Below are positions 16,118 through 24,052 of a DNA stretch of 36,612 bases, one piece after another. Within the stretch, counting starts at the first letter, position 1. Every line of letters starts with the position of its first letter. The DNA lies in assembly GCA_003599365.1 (NCBI GenBank), contig QZJR01000064.1, positions 1 to 36,612 on the forward strand, written 5' to 3'. This DNA comes from Deltaproteobacteria bacterium (GTDB taxonomy: Bacteria > Desulfobacterota > UBA8473). The notes beneath the pieces are model-generated. The model searched no databases. It had not been told where the DNA came from and saw nothing but the letters and a program-made list of their open reading frames with translations. A program made the translations under genes and the position numbers.

Positions 16118-16399
16118 ATGGAAGAGAAAGATATAAATCTGGATTTCTTTAAGAAATTTGATAATGCAAAAGATATCTTTTCTAAGATACTCAGGAAGGC
16201 AAAAAAAGAGATTATATTACAGGACAGGGAAGAATTCGTAGAGTCCATGGCTGACCAGATAATGGAGGATCACGGTCTAACTGAAGATGATGCCAATAAG
16301 TATGCAGACCTTGTATATCAAATATGGGAAGAGAGATGCGGTTGCAGCATTACCGCCCTTGACCAGGAAATATCAGCCATTAAGAAAAAGATTTTTTAG
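16118..16399 (+). CDS. Unknown 93-aa helical protein with a CxC motif
   Basis: I do not recognise this family. The 93-aa product is predicted mostly helical and acidic, with a lone CxC (C74 and C76 in RCGCSIT) near the C-terminus followed by an amphipathic helix. CxC pairs often bind metals, and the CooC-like protein of the same locus also uses one, which makes a small metal-handling or adaptor role attractive (inference). A strong GGGGGG site precedes the ATG. It follows the ferredoxin gene by 50 nt and appears to be the last gene of the operon, because a new promoter-like sequence and the cobU gene come next. Confidence 0.7.
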   Translation: MEEKDINLDFFKKFDNAKDIFSKILRKAKKEIILQDREEFVESMADQIMEDHGLTEDDANKYADLVYQIWEERCGCSITALDQEISAIKKKIF

Positions 16400-16527
16400 A
16401 TAGTCACCCCAAAAATCCCGCTAACGTTTGTTCCAGAAGATAGTTATCAATTCCCAGTAACAACTCAGTATATATTCTTATACATCCCACATATTTTGTC
16501 TTACTGATTAGCGCGCCTAAAAAAACA

Positions 16528-16556
16528 TTGACAAAAGCAATAGCCTATTATAGACC
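16528..16556 (+). promoter_or_regulatory. Possible cobU promoter
   Basis: A perfect TTGACA (16528-16533) is followed after 17 bp by a weak TAGACC (16551-16556). It is very close to the cobU ATG at 16568, so the transcript would be leaderless or nearly so. No cobalamin riboswitch box was found in the 168-bp gap. Confidence 0.25.
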
Positions 16557-16567
16557 TTCTTATTAAT

Positions 16568-17095
16568 ATGAGCCATGAAATAATCTTTGTAACAGGTGGA
16601 GCACGGAGCGGTAAGAGTACCTTTGCCTACAATCTCGCCAACTCAATGAGCAGCCCCCGAGCTTATATCGCTACTGCTGAGCCTCTGGATGAGGAGATGA
16701 GGGAAAGAATAAAGAGGCATCAAGAAGAAAGGGGGGCAGGTTGGTATACCATAGAGGAACCCATTGATCTACCAGGGATTTTTAACAGGATAAGGGGGAA
16801 GTACATAGTAGTCCTGGTAGACTGTGTAACTCTTTGGATATCTAATCTCTTACATCTATACAAAAATGATGAAAAGAATGTAATGGATGATGTTGAGAAA
16901 TTAATAAGTGTGTGTACCGAAATTGACTCTCGTCTTATTGTTGTCTCCAACGAGGTAGGGATGGGTATAGTTCCAGAAAACAGAATGGCACGGTTATTTA
17001 GGGATATCTCTGGCAAGACAAATCAAAGGTTAGGGAATATAGCCAGTTCCGTTTATTTGATAATATCGGGGTTACCTGTAAAAATAAAGGGATAG
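16568..17095 (+). CDS. cobU: Adenosylcobinamide kinase / guanylyltransferase CobU
   Basis: CobU phosphorylates adenosylcobinamide and then transfers GMP from GTP to give AdoCbi-GDP, in the nucleotide-loop assembly branch of cobalamin synthesis. The 175-aa length is normal. The P-loop GGARSGKS is at residues 10-17. RIKRHQEER with a following WYTIEEP carries the guanylylation His, and VDCVTLWISNLL and SNEVGMGIVPENR are family hallmarks. It is followed by a remnant of cobT and by cobS, the usual nucleotide-loop gene set. The ATG follows the candidate promoter by only about 11 nt, and no good Shine-Dalgarno is seen. Confidence 0.95.
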   Translation: MSHEIIFVTGGARSGKSTFAYNLANSMSSPRAYIATAEPLDEEMRERIKRHQEERGAGWYTIEEPIDLPGIFNRIRGKYIVVLVDCVTLWISNLLHLYKNDEKNVMDDVEKLISVCTEIDSRLIVVSNEVGMGIVPENRMARLFRDISGKTNQRLGNIASSVYLIISGLPVKIKG

Positions 17096-17108
17096 AGGGA
17101 GATTTAGT

Positions 17109-17195
17109 ATGCTTATAGCAGGGGGTGCTGGGGGAAAGATCCTGACCGAGATGGCTACCTTTGGGGATGCCGATGTTGAAGAAGCCATAAGATAA
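17109..17195 (+). pseudogene. cobT: 28-codon remnant of cobT
   Basis: Between cobU and cobS is a mini-ORF with its own GAGGGAG site. Its product, MLIAGGAGGKILTEMATFGD and a short acidic tail, resembles the extreme C-terminus of CobT (a Gly-rich loop followed by EMATF). The stop overlaps the cobS start (TAATG), the coupling expected of an intact cobUTS operon. Almost the whole 350-residue catalytic part of CobT is missing, so this looks like an internal deletion that kept the start signals and the tail. The identification rests on a short match. Confidence 0.55.
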
Positions 17196-17941
17196 TGAAA
17201 CGGTTCATAATTGCTCTGCAATTTCTAACAATTGTTCGTATTTCCAGAAATATTCAATTAGAACCTAAAGAACTGGGAAGATCAATGGGATACTTTCCTA
17301 TGGTTGGATTGGTTCTTGGGTTTATCCTAGTCTTATTTAATACATTCTCCTTGCGTATCTTACCTGCTCCTGTAGTAGATGCTATCTTGATAATTATACT
17401 GATAATCTCTACCGGTGCGTTGCATCTGGATGGTCTTGCTGATACTATAGACGGTTTAGCCGGGGGAAATTCTAGAGAAGAGATTCTTCAAATAATGCGC
17501 GACAGTAATACAGGTGCCATTGGAGCTGTTGGTTTAACGATGACACTATTATTGAAATATACTGCTCTCATGAGTATCCCGCATGAAACTAAGAATCAGG
17601 TTTTGCTCGCTATGCCAATGATCGGCAGGTGGTCTATGGTAGAGCTTTCTCTCTTCTCTAAGTATGCAAGGTCAACAGAGGGTATTGGATTACCCTTTAC
17701 CGCTTATCTAAGGAAAAGGGAATTCTTATTTGCCTCGGCCACTGCCATTTTAGCATCCTTTGCGCTCTTGGGGATAAAAGGGATAATTATAATGATTGTT
17801 ATTGGCCTATTTGCCTGGGGTTCAGCCAAATTTCTAAAGGGTAAAATTGGAGGTATTACAGGAGACACCTTTGGCGCTGTCAATGAGATAAGTGAGGTTT
17901 TAGCGCTTATCTTAGTGTTGGTCCTTCTGAAAAATTTTTAA
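17195..17941 (+). CDS. cobS: Adenosylcobinamide-GDP ribazoletransferase (cobalamin synthase) CobS
   Basis: CobS is an integral membrane enzyme that joins AdoCbi-GDP and alpha-ribazole (or its phosphate) to form adenosylcobalamin (phosphate). This 248-aa protein has the conserved acidic motif HLDGLADTIDGLAGG at residues 77-91 and MRDSNTGAIGA at 101-111. Several hydrophobic membrane spans are visible, including about 36-50, 60-75, 180-205 and the C-terminal end. The ATG overlaps the stop of the cobT remnant, so translation is still coupled to it. It ends only 16 bp from the convergent helicase gene of the defence island; no clear terminator hairpin is seen there. Confidence 0.95.
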   Translation: MKRFIIALQFLTIVRISRNIQLEPKELGRSMGYFPMVGLVLGFILVLFNTFSLRILPAPVVDAILIIILIISTGALHLDGLADTIDGLAGGNSREEILQIMRDSNTGAIGAVGLTMTLLLKYTALMSIPHETKNQVLLAMPMIGRWSMVELSLFSKYARSTEGIGLPFTAYLRKREFLFASATAILASFALLGIKGIIIMIVIGLFAWGSAKFLKGKIGGITGDTFGAVNEISEVLALILVLVLLKNF

Positions 17942-17957
17942 TCCTCCCTGATTATAT

Positions 17958-20900
17958 TTAGATTAAGCCCTCGCTACAGATGATCTTCGGTATGGTTTGG
18001 TCTTCGGATTTCCGGTTTCGTCGGTCTGACCAATCGCGCATACCGTGTTGATGATAGAGGTCTGTCAACACCCGCATTAGATCTTCTCCCATCATTCCGT
18101 TCCGGCGGATGCGGTTGAGTTCCTTATTGATAGCCGACGTCATCGGCCTGCGAAAAGCCTTTTCAAGTATGTTGATCTGAACTTTCGCATCGTCATCAGT
18201 ACTCAGTCCGAACATTACCCGCAATTCTCGCAGTGCATAACGCTGTCCCTGGGATAGTGACAGGGTATGTTCCAATTCCGATTGTCGTTGTTTGACCGTC
18301 TCTGCAAACCGGCGCTTGACCCGCATGACGGCTTCATTGTATCCGGACGAAAAACCGAGTGCCTCAAGTTCATGTCCACATTTGATAACTCCGAGGATAC
18401 GCGGGATGTCTCTGGATACAATCTCCCCCTTTTCGTTCAATAGAAACAACTGCTGATATCGACCGGCCTGACAGAACACATAAAGCCCTTTTGTTGCCGA
18501 TGGTTTCACGCTACGGATACCGTCCCGCAGATCGGCGATACGGTCATATTCCGCAGGGTTGTCACGACGCAATTGCCGGAGGAGTTCCTCCGCCTCATTG
18601 ATATCCAGAAACTCCTCTTCCTCATCCTCGAACAGGGAAAGCTGGCCGCCCTTCTTTTCGTAAATGGCGTACATGGCTTCCTCGTTAAGCTGTTCAGAGC
18701 GGTCGAGGATAGCCGAATCTTCCCCGATGGTATCGTGGATTTCCTGGATACGGTTGTGGAGTTTCTGACGAAGACCGAGATGCTTGTCAATTCCTGTTTC
18801 GGGAAGAAAGTTAAATCCATACACCACATCGTGCTCGGAGCCTATCCGGTCAATGCGGCCAAACCGTTGAATCAATCGGACCGGATTCCAGTGCAGGTCA
18901 TAGTTGATGATCTTGTCACAGTCCTGAAGGTTCAACCCTTCGGCCAAAACGTCCGTGGCAATGACCATCATCAACTCCTGCTCCCCGGCGGTGAAGCGGT
19001 ATTCCGGGTTTGCCTTTGGCGCGAAACGGCCTACAACCCTGGCCTTGCTCTTGTCTCCGCTGAAGATTACATCAATATCCCGTCGCGTTCCACGTGGGTT
19101 CAGGTTGTCAAACAGGTAGCGAGCCGTATCAGCGTACTGGGTAAAAATCAGCTTCTTGCCGTCCTGAAGCGGCTTTTCGGCAAGTCTTCCGATCAGGGTC
19201 TGAAGCTTGGCATCCCGGTCCGGTGTGACGGGCTCGATTAGCTCCAGCATCCTTTCCAGCAATCGGATATCGTGGGCGATGTGTTCCTTCAGTCTTGGCA
19301 GGTCAAAATCAGCGACGTTGTATTTTCCGGAAACCTGCCTCAGGGCATCCATTAAATCCTGTTCTTCTCCTTGATTCGGTTCGTACAGAATGGCCTGGGC
19401 GTCTTCCCCGGCAGGAACGATCCCCTGTGAGAGGGCTTCCAAGAAATGTCCGTGAACACCCAGCAAACGTCGAACCGTTTCCCGGAAGGCATAAACGCTT
19501 GATTCAAACCGCTTGAAGAGCAGAATCCTAATCAGGCCGCGCAGGTTGGATCCGGCCCGGTGGAGACTGGTGTAAGGCTCCTTTTTTTGCTTCTCCTTCA
19601 TGACATAATGCCACAGACCATACCTGGCATAGGTCAGTTCATTTGGAGGAGGCTTGACCGGTTGTCCTTTGCGTGCCTTTCCAAGATGCTCTCGCAGTTC
19701 ATGATAGAGACCCTGATACGTTTCTTCGATGCTGTATTCAACCGTTCCCAGTTCCCGCTTTGGGAAGAACTGGTGACGCCCTCCCACCATGACGTAGGCC
19801 CGGCGGCGGCCATCCTGATAATCTCTGAACCGAGAGGGATCAATCTGCCGGTGGGTTTCGGAATCAAAACCGTACCACCGCAGGATATGATTTCGTGTCC
19901 GGCGGATCAGCAGGTTCGACAAGAGATCAGGAAGATTCTTTTCCCCTTTTTCAATCATGCGGAAATATTCTTTCAGATTCGGCGGATCGATGGGCAGATC
20001 CGTCTTGTCATCCTGATGGAAGAGCTTCATTTGATAATAGACGTCCCAGGCGCTTTTATTACGGGGAGTGGCGGTGATGAAGCAGCACTTCTTCCCCGTT
20101 TCCAGGAAGGCCTCCACCATCTTGTAACGCTGGGTGTCCGCATAACGGAAATTGTGGCTTTCATCGACAAGCAGAAAGTTTCGATCCCGATAGATAACGT
20201 CTTCTTTCAGAAACTGTGCAGGCCGGTCATCCCGCTCCCTGAGGTATCCCATAGACAGTACCCGGGCATTGAGTTGATACACCTCATTATAACGCTCCCA
20301 CATCTCGACCAGCGTAGCGGGACAGATAATCAGGGGGCGTGCGTGCTCCACTCGTTCGAAGTGTTTGACAATGGCAGCGCCGATATAGGATTTCCCGAGA
20401 CCCACCACATCGGAGACAAAGGCGCCCCCGAAGTCCCGTATGATCTGAACGGCCTGCTTCACGGCAACCTTCTGGAAATCGGCCAGCCTCCGGGTGATCT
20501 CGTCATCCCAGAGGATATCCTGATCCTCACCGCCTTCGATCCGGTCTTTGACCAAGGCGTAGAGGGTCTTCATATAAACGTCATAGGGTCGGACAGGTGC
20601 GATTGCCCAGGATGCCTTCATCTCCTGCATCAGGCTTTCATCGAAATCCTGGGCTTCCTTCCAGAGGTCTTCAAACCACCGGACAAGCTCGGCATGGTTG
20701 TCGTTACCCTGAACAATAACATTGAGTTCCGTGTTGTGAGTGACGCCGGAGAGGGTCAGGTTGGATGAGCCGACAACGGCAATTCCTTCTTCGTGGCGAT
20801 CTACGGAGTTACCGTTCCGATCGTAAACCGTGCCGTAATCGAAGATATAGGCCTTCGCATGGAGACGCCCCCGTGTATAAACCCGCACCCTGAGGCGTTT

Positions 20901-21293
20901 TTCCTCAATCATCTGCACGAGGGATCTGACCAGACTTTCCCCTTCATCGGTCTGGTCCATCAGTTCCATACCGGCCCGGATGCTCCCCGTTGTCTCCGTG
21001 GACATCTGCCTGATGTCGCTCCGTTTCGGATATTGCTCCGCTTCGGCCGCTTCGACGACCATCTCCAGCCGGTGATAGCCTTCGGCCAACTGTTCCAGGG
21101 TTTCCAGGTTGGTCGTATTGCCGATGAGAAGCCGCAATTCCTTGACACGGGAGAGTTTTTCGGAAATAGCCGTCAGGCCGGACAGGAAAAAATAACCTAC
21201 GGCAAAGCGCGCCGCATCGCTGGAATCGAGAATCCGGTTGATGTGATCCACCAGTTTTTCACGACGGTTGTCTATGATGTCATGGGCAGGCAT
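17958..21293 (-). CDS. PLD-nuclease/SNF2-helicase fusion (defence-type)
   Basis: This 1111-aa protein has an N-terminal phospholipase D-like domain with one HKD motif (H145, K147, then GSSNLTLSG at 175-183). A superfamily 2 SNF2-type helicase follows: Walker A DVVGLGKS at 295-302, DESH at 377-380, TATP at 407-410, and a C-terminal lobe with EGLNLQDC and QRFGRIDRIGS near residue 830. The C-terminal 250 residues have an acidic stretch and charged helices of unknown role. Such PLD-helicase fusions are known from anti-phage islands. It is the last gene of a minus-strand series, 14 nt after the RelE-like gene. A functional pairing with the methyltransferase at 25960-29364 is inferred from class and strand, not proven. 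Confidence 0.85.
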   Translation of the reverse strand: MPAHDIIDNRREKLVDHINRILDSSDAARFAVGYFFLSGLTAISEKLSRVKELRLLIGNTTNLETLEQLAEGYHRLEMVVEAAEAEQYPKRSDIRQMSTETTGSIRAGMELMDQTDEGESLVRSLVQMIEEKRLRVRVYTRGRLHAKAYIFDYGTVYDRNGNSVDRHEEGIAVVGSSNLTLSGVTHNTELNVIVQGNDNHAELVRWFEDLWKEAQDFDESLMQEMKASWAIAPVRPYDVYMKTLYALVKDRIEGGEDQDILWDDEITRRLADFQKVAVKQAVQIIRDFGGAFVSDVVGLGKSYIGAAIVKHFERVEHARPLIICPATLVEMWERYNEVYQLNARVLSMGYLRERDDRPAQFLKEDVIYRDRNFLLVDESHNFRYADTQRYKMVEAFLETGKKCCFITATPRNKSAWDVYYQMKLFHQDDKTDLPIDPPNLKEYFRMIEKGEKNLPDLLSNLLIRRTRNHILRWYGFDSETHRQIDPSRFRDYQDGRRRAYVMVGGRHQFFPKRELGTVEYSIEETYQGLYHELREHLGKARKGQPVKPPPNELTYARYGLWHYVMKEKQKKEPYTSLHRAGSNLRGLIRILLFKRFESSVYAFRETVRRLLGVHGHFLEALSQGIVPAGEDAQAILYEPNQGEEQDLMDALRQVSGKYNVADFDLPRLKEHIAHDIRLLERMLELIEPVTPDRDAKLQTLIGRLAEKPLQDGKKLIFTQYADTARYLFDNLNPRGTRRDIDVIFSGDKSKARVVGRFAPKANPEYRFTAGEQELMMVIATDVLAEGLNLQDCDKIINYDLHWNPVRLIQRFGRIDRIGSEHDVVYGFNFLPETGIDKHLGLRQKLHNRIQEIHDTIGEDSAILDRSEQLNEEAMYAIYEKKGGQLSLFEDEEEEFLDINEAEELLRQLRRDNPAEYDRIADLRDGIRSVKPSATKGLYVFCQAGRYQQLFLLNEKGEIVSRDIPRILGVIKCGHELEALGFSSGYNEAVMRVKRRFAETVKQRQSELEHTLSLSQGQRYALRELRVMFGLSTDDDAKVQINILEKAFRRPMTSAINKELNRIRRNGMMGEDLMRVLTDLYHQHGMRDWSDRRNRKSEDQTIPKIICSEGLI

Positions 21294-21307
21294 AGATCAT
21301 CCCTTCC

Positions 21308-21622
21308 TCACTCCGTCAGCCGAAGGCGGAGAAGTTTTTTGGCCAGGGCGTAGATGTCTTTTTTTGCCCCTTCTTTACGAAGGCCGACAGCTACCACGAT
21401 AACGATCACCTTCGCTTTTTCGACCTTGTAGATAATGCGATACCGCTGACCGACGGCACGAACACTCCGGTATCCCGCAAGCTCGCCCAACAGAGCTTTT
21501 CCCTGCTTTTCCGGTTCCTGCCGGAGACGGTCAATGACATCCCTGACCTTTCCTCGGACCCGCCCGTCCGGAATAGCCTGAAGCATCCGTTGCGCCGTCG
21601 GCGTGATGAAAACAGGCCACAT
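21308..21622 (-). CDS. RelE/ParE-family toxin
   Basis: This 104-aa product has the RelE/YoeB fold signature, with basic helices followed by YRSVRAVGQRYRIIYKV (about 51-67), a core strand and a basic C-terminus. Toxins of this family cleave mRNA at the ribosome or, in the ParE branch, poison gyrase; which applies is not clear. The start at 21622 is chosen because its ATG overlaps the antitoxin stop by 1 nt (TGATG). A longer frame upstream is only the antitoxin gene read out of frame. It precedes the helicase gene by 14 nt, so helicase expression may be tied to the toxin-antitoxin promoter. Confidence 0.85.
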   Translation of the reverse strand: MWPVFITPTAQRMLQAIPDGRVRGKVRDVIDRLRQEPEKQGKALLGELAGYRSVRAVGQRYRIIYKVEKAKVIVIVVAVGLRKEGAKKDIYALAKKLLRLRLTE

Positions 21623-21897
21623 CACCGCCCCGCCCCGGCACCGGTTTCTTCCCACGGGATAAGCTGTCCTACTTTCAGCTCCTCTATGCTTTCCCGGAGT
21701 TGCATCATCAATGCCTCGTCCCCCAAAATCTCCAGGGTTTCTTCCAGTGCTTCGTAAAGCTCCCAAGGCATAATGGCCATGACCGGTTTTCCCCGCCTGG
21801 TGACGGCAACAACGTCCAAGTCCGCCTCCTGCTCAAAAAGTTCCGGAATATTCGTCAGTTTTTTTCTTGCTTCAATAATGGATAGGCTTTTCGGCAT
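21622..21897 (-). CDS. Phd/YefM-family antitoxin
   Basis: This 91-aa antitoxin opens with SLSIIEARKKLTNIPELFEQ and continues with VVAVTRRGKPVMAIMPWELYEAL, the usual Phd/YefM DNA-binding fold (about 5-60). An acidic C-terminal tail would wrap the toxin. It would neutralise the RelE-like toxin encoded immediately downstream (1-nt overlap) and repress the operon. GAGGAGG sits just before the ATG. Upstream are a good promoter and a dyad overlapping its -10, as expected for autoregulation. Confidence 0.88.
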   Translation of the reverse strand: MPKSLSIIEARKKLTNIPELFEQEADLDVVAVTRRGKPVMAIMPWELYEALEETLEILGDEALMMQLRESIEELKVGQLIPWEETGAGAGR

Positions 21898-21914
21898 AAA
21901 TCCTCCTCAATCTG

Positions 21915-21953
21915 TACTTTAATAAGTATCTCTTTTCGTACATTCCTTGTCAA
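21915..21953 (-). promoter_or_regulatory. Toxin-antitoxin promoter with overlapping operator dyad
   Basis: On the minus strand, TTGACA (21953-21948), a 17-bp spacer and GATACT (21930-21925) form a promoter. A dyad TACTT-TAAT-AAGTA (21915-21928) overlaps the -10, where a Phd-type antitoxin would be expected to bind. Confidence 0.55.
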
Positions 21954-21995
21954 GGTTTATTTCCTTTTCCGCCGCAATACTAATCCCACCATCCA

Positions 21996-23129
21996 TTAGC
22001 CGGTACAGTTGCAAAACGGTCCTTTTTCCTCCAAACCAACGGTCTTCCAAACCTGCGGCATCTCCTTGCAAAGCGCAATCCGAACCTTACTGTTGCAACG
22101 GCGAATTTCGTCCACAATCGCGCGGAACATCTCGATCCTGTATTCCCTTGGGTATCGCAATTTTCCCGCCTCGGCAATCAGCGAGCCATTCACCTTCAGC
22201 AGGGGTGATTCCGGAAAGCGCGTTTTGATGTGGCTTGAGAGTCCTTCTGCGGGTCGATACTCGCCAATCGTGATCCTCGAAGGCTCGACGTGATCGAAAA
22301 TCATCTCCGTAAGCCTGCGATAATCTTTTTCCCATGTTGAATATCGGACCACGGGATCGATTCGCAAACGTATCTCGTACCCGGCATCTTGAACCTTGCG
22401 TGCCGCTTTTAGCCGGTCCGTTGGTGACGGCGTCCGGTGCTCCAGATGCTGCCATACCGTGTCTGTGTTGACGCTGAACGAAACGATCGTCTGTCCGCCA
22501 TGTTCAATCTCCAGGAGAGTTTTTACGCAGTCGCTCTTGGTCAGGAACAGCAGCTTCGTGTGAGGCGCATGTGCAGGCATAAACGGAACCAATTGCTCCG
22601 ATAATCCGGTGACATCATCCACGGCCAGCGGATCGCCAAGTTCGCCAAGATTCAAAACGCGAAGGGCATCGGGAATCTCTTGCCTGTCAAACTTCTCTAT
22701 GTCTTTAAACATCCTGTCGTAGTTCACAAAGTGCGTTGACACCGGGCAAGTACGAAACGTCAGGTACAGATAACAATACTCGCACCAGAAATTGCAGTTG
22801 TTGTAAGCCGTCAGCTTATAGAACTTCGCGCACCGTCCCAGCGGATGTTGAAACTGTTCGATGAACGGGCTCTTGCGGTCGCGAAGCAACAGGACATTCC
22901 GCTCCTCCATGAGCTTATCCATACCCCGGTCTCCATTGATTTTCGGCAGCGAGGAAAGCCATTTGACCGGCAGTCCCGATCTTTCGGCTATTCGCTGAAC
23001 ATGAGACCGATCCGACTGCCCCTCTACAGCCCACAGTTCCCGCACCAAGGCATGATCCTGCGACATACCTACCGCCGCATACGCCGCCTGCTGTTCACGA
23101 ACCGTATTTTTTGAAATGTTCAGCTTCAC
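21996..23129 (-). CDS. SPL-like radical SAM protein, TcmP partner
   Basis: This 377-aa radical SAM protein resembles spore photoproduct lyases and DNA-repair photolyase-like proteins. The cluster-binding cysteines are C112, C116 and C119 in NCNFWCEYCYLYLTF (CxxxCxxC). The C-terminus has ALCKEMPQVWKTVGL and ends FCNC, both SPL-like. The N-terminal 80 residues are an additional charged region. It starts with GTG overlapping the TcmP stop (GTGA), so the two proteins are translationally coupled and probably act together. The organism need not form spores. Location in a defence island argues for nucleic-acid modification or repair rather than spore UV repair. Substrate unknown. Confidence 0.8.
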   Translation of the reverse strand: MKLNISKNTVREQQAAYAAVGMSQDHALVRELWAVEGQSDRSHVQRIAERSGLPVKWLSSLPKINGDRGMDKLMEERNVLLLRDRKSPFIEQFQHPLGRCAKFYKLTAYNNCNFWCEYCYLYLTFRTCPVSTHFVNYDRMFKDIEKFDRQEIPDALRVLNLGELGDPLAVDDVTGLSEQLVPFMPAHAPHTKLLFLTKSDCVKTLLEIEHGGQTIVSFSVNTDTVWQHLEHRTPSPTDRLKAARKVQDAGYEIRLRIDPVVRYSTWEKDYRRLTEMIFDHVEPSRITIGEYRPAEGLSSHIKTRFPESPLLKVNGSLIAEAGKLRYPREYRIEMFRAIVDEIRRCNSKVRIALCKEMPQVWKTVGLEEKGPFCNCTG

Positions 23130-23986
23130 ATCATTTTCCTGTACTTCTTGAAGATGTCCAATACAACCTTTTGCGCTACCGATTGATGGGAAGCAAAGTA
23201 GAGAAAATACAGGGGGCCTCCTTTGCTGTTTTGCATCAGTATCGGTTCTGGAACAAACTTGAAACCTGCGACCGTCTCGAGTCTATTGCGAAACCACTCG
23301 GCAATTGTTCGATTGTTTCCGATTTTTCCCATTTCACCAAAAAGATCCGGCTGATACATGAGGTCTTTCCAATCTTCCGTGCCGCAGAATTCACTGAATG
23401 CAGCAACATCTGCATCATCTGCATTTGCTAAGTCCTTCCTTAGGGTATTCCGATTGATGTCCATAAGCGGAAAATTAATAAAAATATCTACGGTCCGAAG
23501 ATCGGCCAAATGTTTGATCGTTTGCCAACGAAGCGGCTTGCCGTGTATTCCATAAGGGTCCAATACACACAATCCGCGCCAGTAGGACGAATAAGTAAGA
23601 GAAGGCGCGACTTTATCATAAAGAACTTCGTTGCAGTCCCCAGGCAAAATTTCAACTCGCTTATCGTTCCCGCACAGTGTCTTTAACGATTCAACCTTCT
23701 CCGCATCAATGTCAATCAGAACTATACGATCAAATCGCGGTTCGACGAGAAGAGCATTCAATGGCGACCCCGGCACCATTTCCCGGGTTGTTTTCGAGAA
23801 GTGCATACCAGCCCCGGCAAATGCATCCACATAACAACATCCTCTGCACCATGCTTTTGTTTTAAGAATCCTGGTAAATGCACAGGCATATTCACGCAAA
23901 ATGGCTATTTTGATTTCTGACCAAATTCCGATCTCGTCCAATTTAGCATTGGCTAACTCAGGATATTGATTATCCATTTCTCTCAT
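23126..23986 (-). CDS. tcmP: Three-Cys-motif partner protein (TcmP)
   Basis: This 286-aa protein matches the three-Cys-motif partner family, named for its linkage to a radical-SAM-like CxxxCxxC protein. It has a Rossmann methyltransferase-like order: YVDAFAGAG (52-60), GSPLNAL (73-79), the acidic strand end LIDIDAEK (90-97), GDCNEVL (116-122) and VLDPYG (141-146). NFPLMDINRN follows. A nucleotide- or SAM-binding fold is likely, although the reaction is unknown. The C-terminal 60 residues end in a basic helix. The gene overlaps the downstream radical SAM gene by 4 nt, which is the expected partner. It starts 66 nt after the Shedu gene. Confidence 0.8.
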   Translation of the reverse strand: MREMDNQYPELANAKLDEIGIWSEIKIAILREYACAFTRILKTKAWCRGCCYVDAFAGAGMHFSKTTREMVPGSPLNALLVEPRFDRIVLIDIDAEKVESLKTLCGNDKRVEILPGDCNEVLYDKVAPSLTYSSYWRGLCVLDPYGIHGKPLRWQTIKHLADLRTVDIFINFPLMDINRNTLRKDLANADDADVAAFSEFCGTEDWKDLMYQPDLFGEMGKIGNNRTIAEWFRNRLETVAGFKFVPEPILMQNSKGGPLYFLYFASHQSVAQKVVLDIFKKYRKMM

Positions 23987-24052
23987 TTCCAGCCACCCTC
24001 TAATTGATTCGCAATAAGGCTTCAGGAAAACATACCCGTCCCCTTCTTCCCG

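Noticed and set aside
16400-16567. Cobalamin riboswitch before cobU
   Set aside because: The gap is only 168 bp and no B12-box-like sequence or suitable stem set was found.
19560-20768. 402-aa plus-strand ORF
   Set aside because: It lies wholly antisense to the helicase gene, has no family motif, and is explained by GC-rich codon bias of the real gene.
21623-21766. Longer (152-aa) form of the RelE-like toxin
   Set aside because: The extra 48 codons are the antitoxin gene read in another frame; the ATG at 21622 overlapping the antitoxin stop is the natural start.
21996-23129. True spore photoproduct lyase of a spore former
   Set aside because: The C-terminal signature is SPL-like, but the TcmP coupling, defence setting and lack of sporulation genes argue for a different role.
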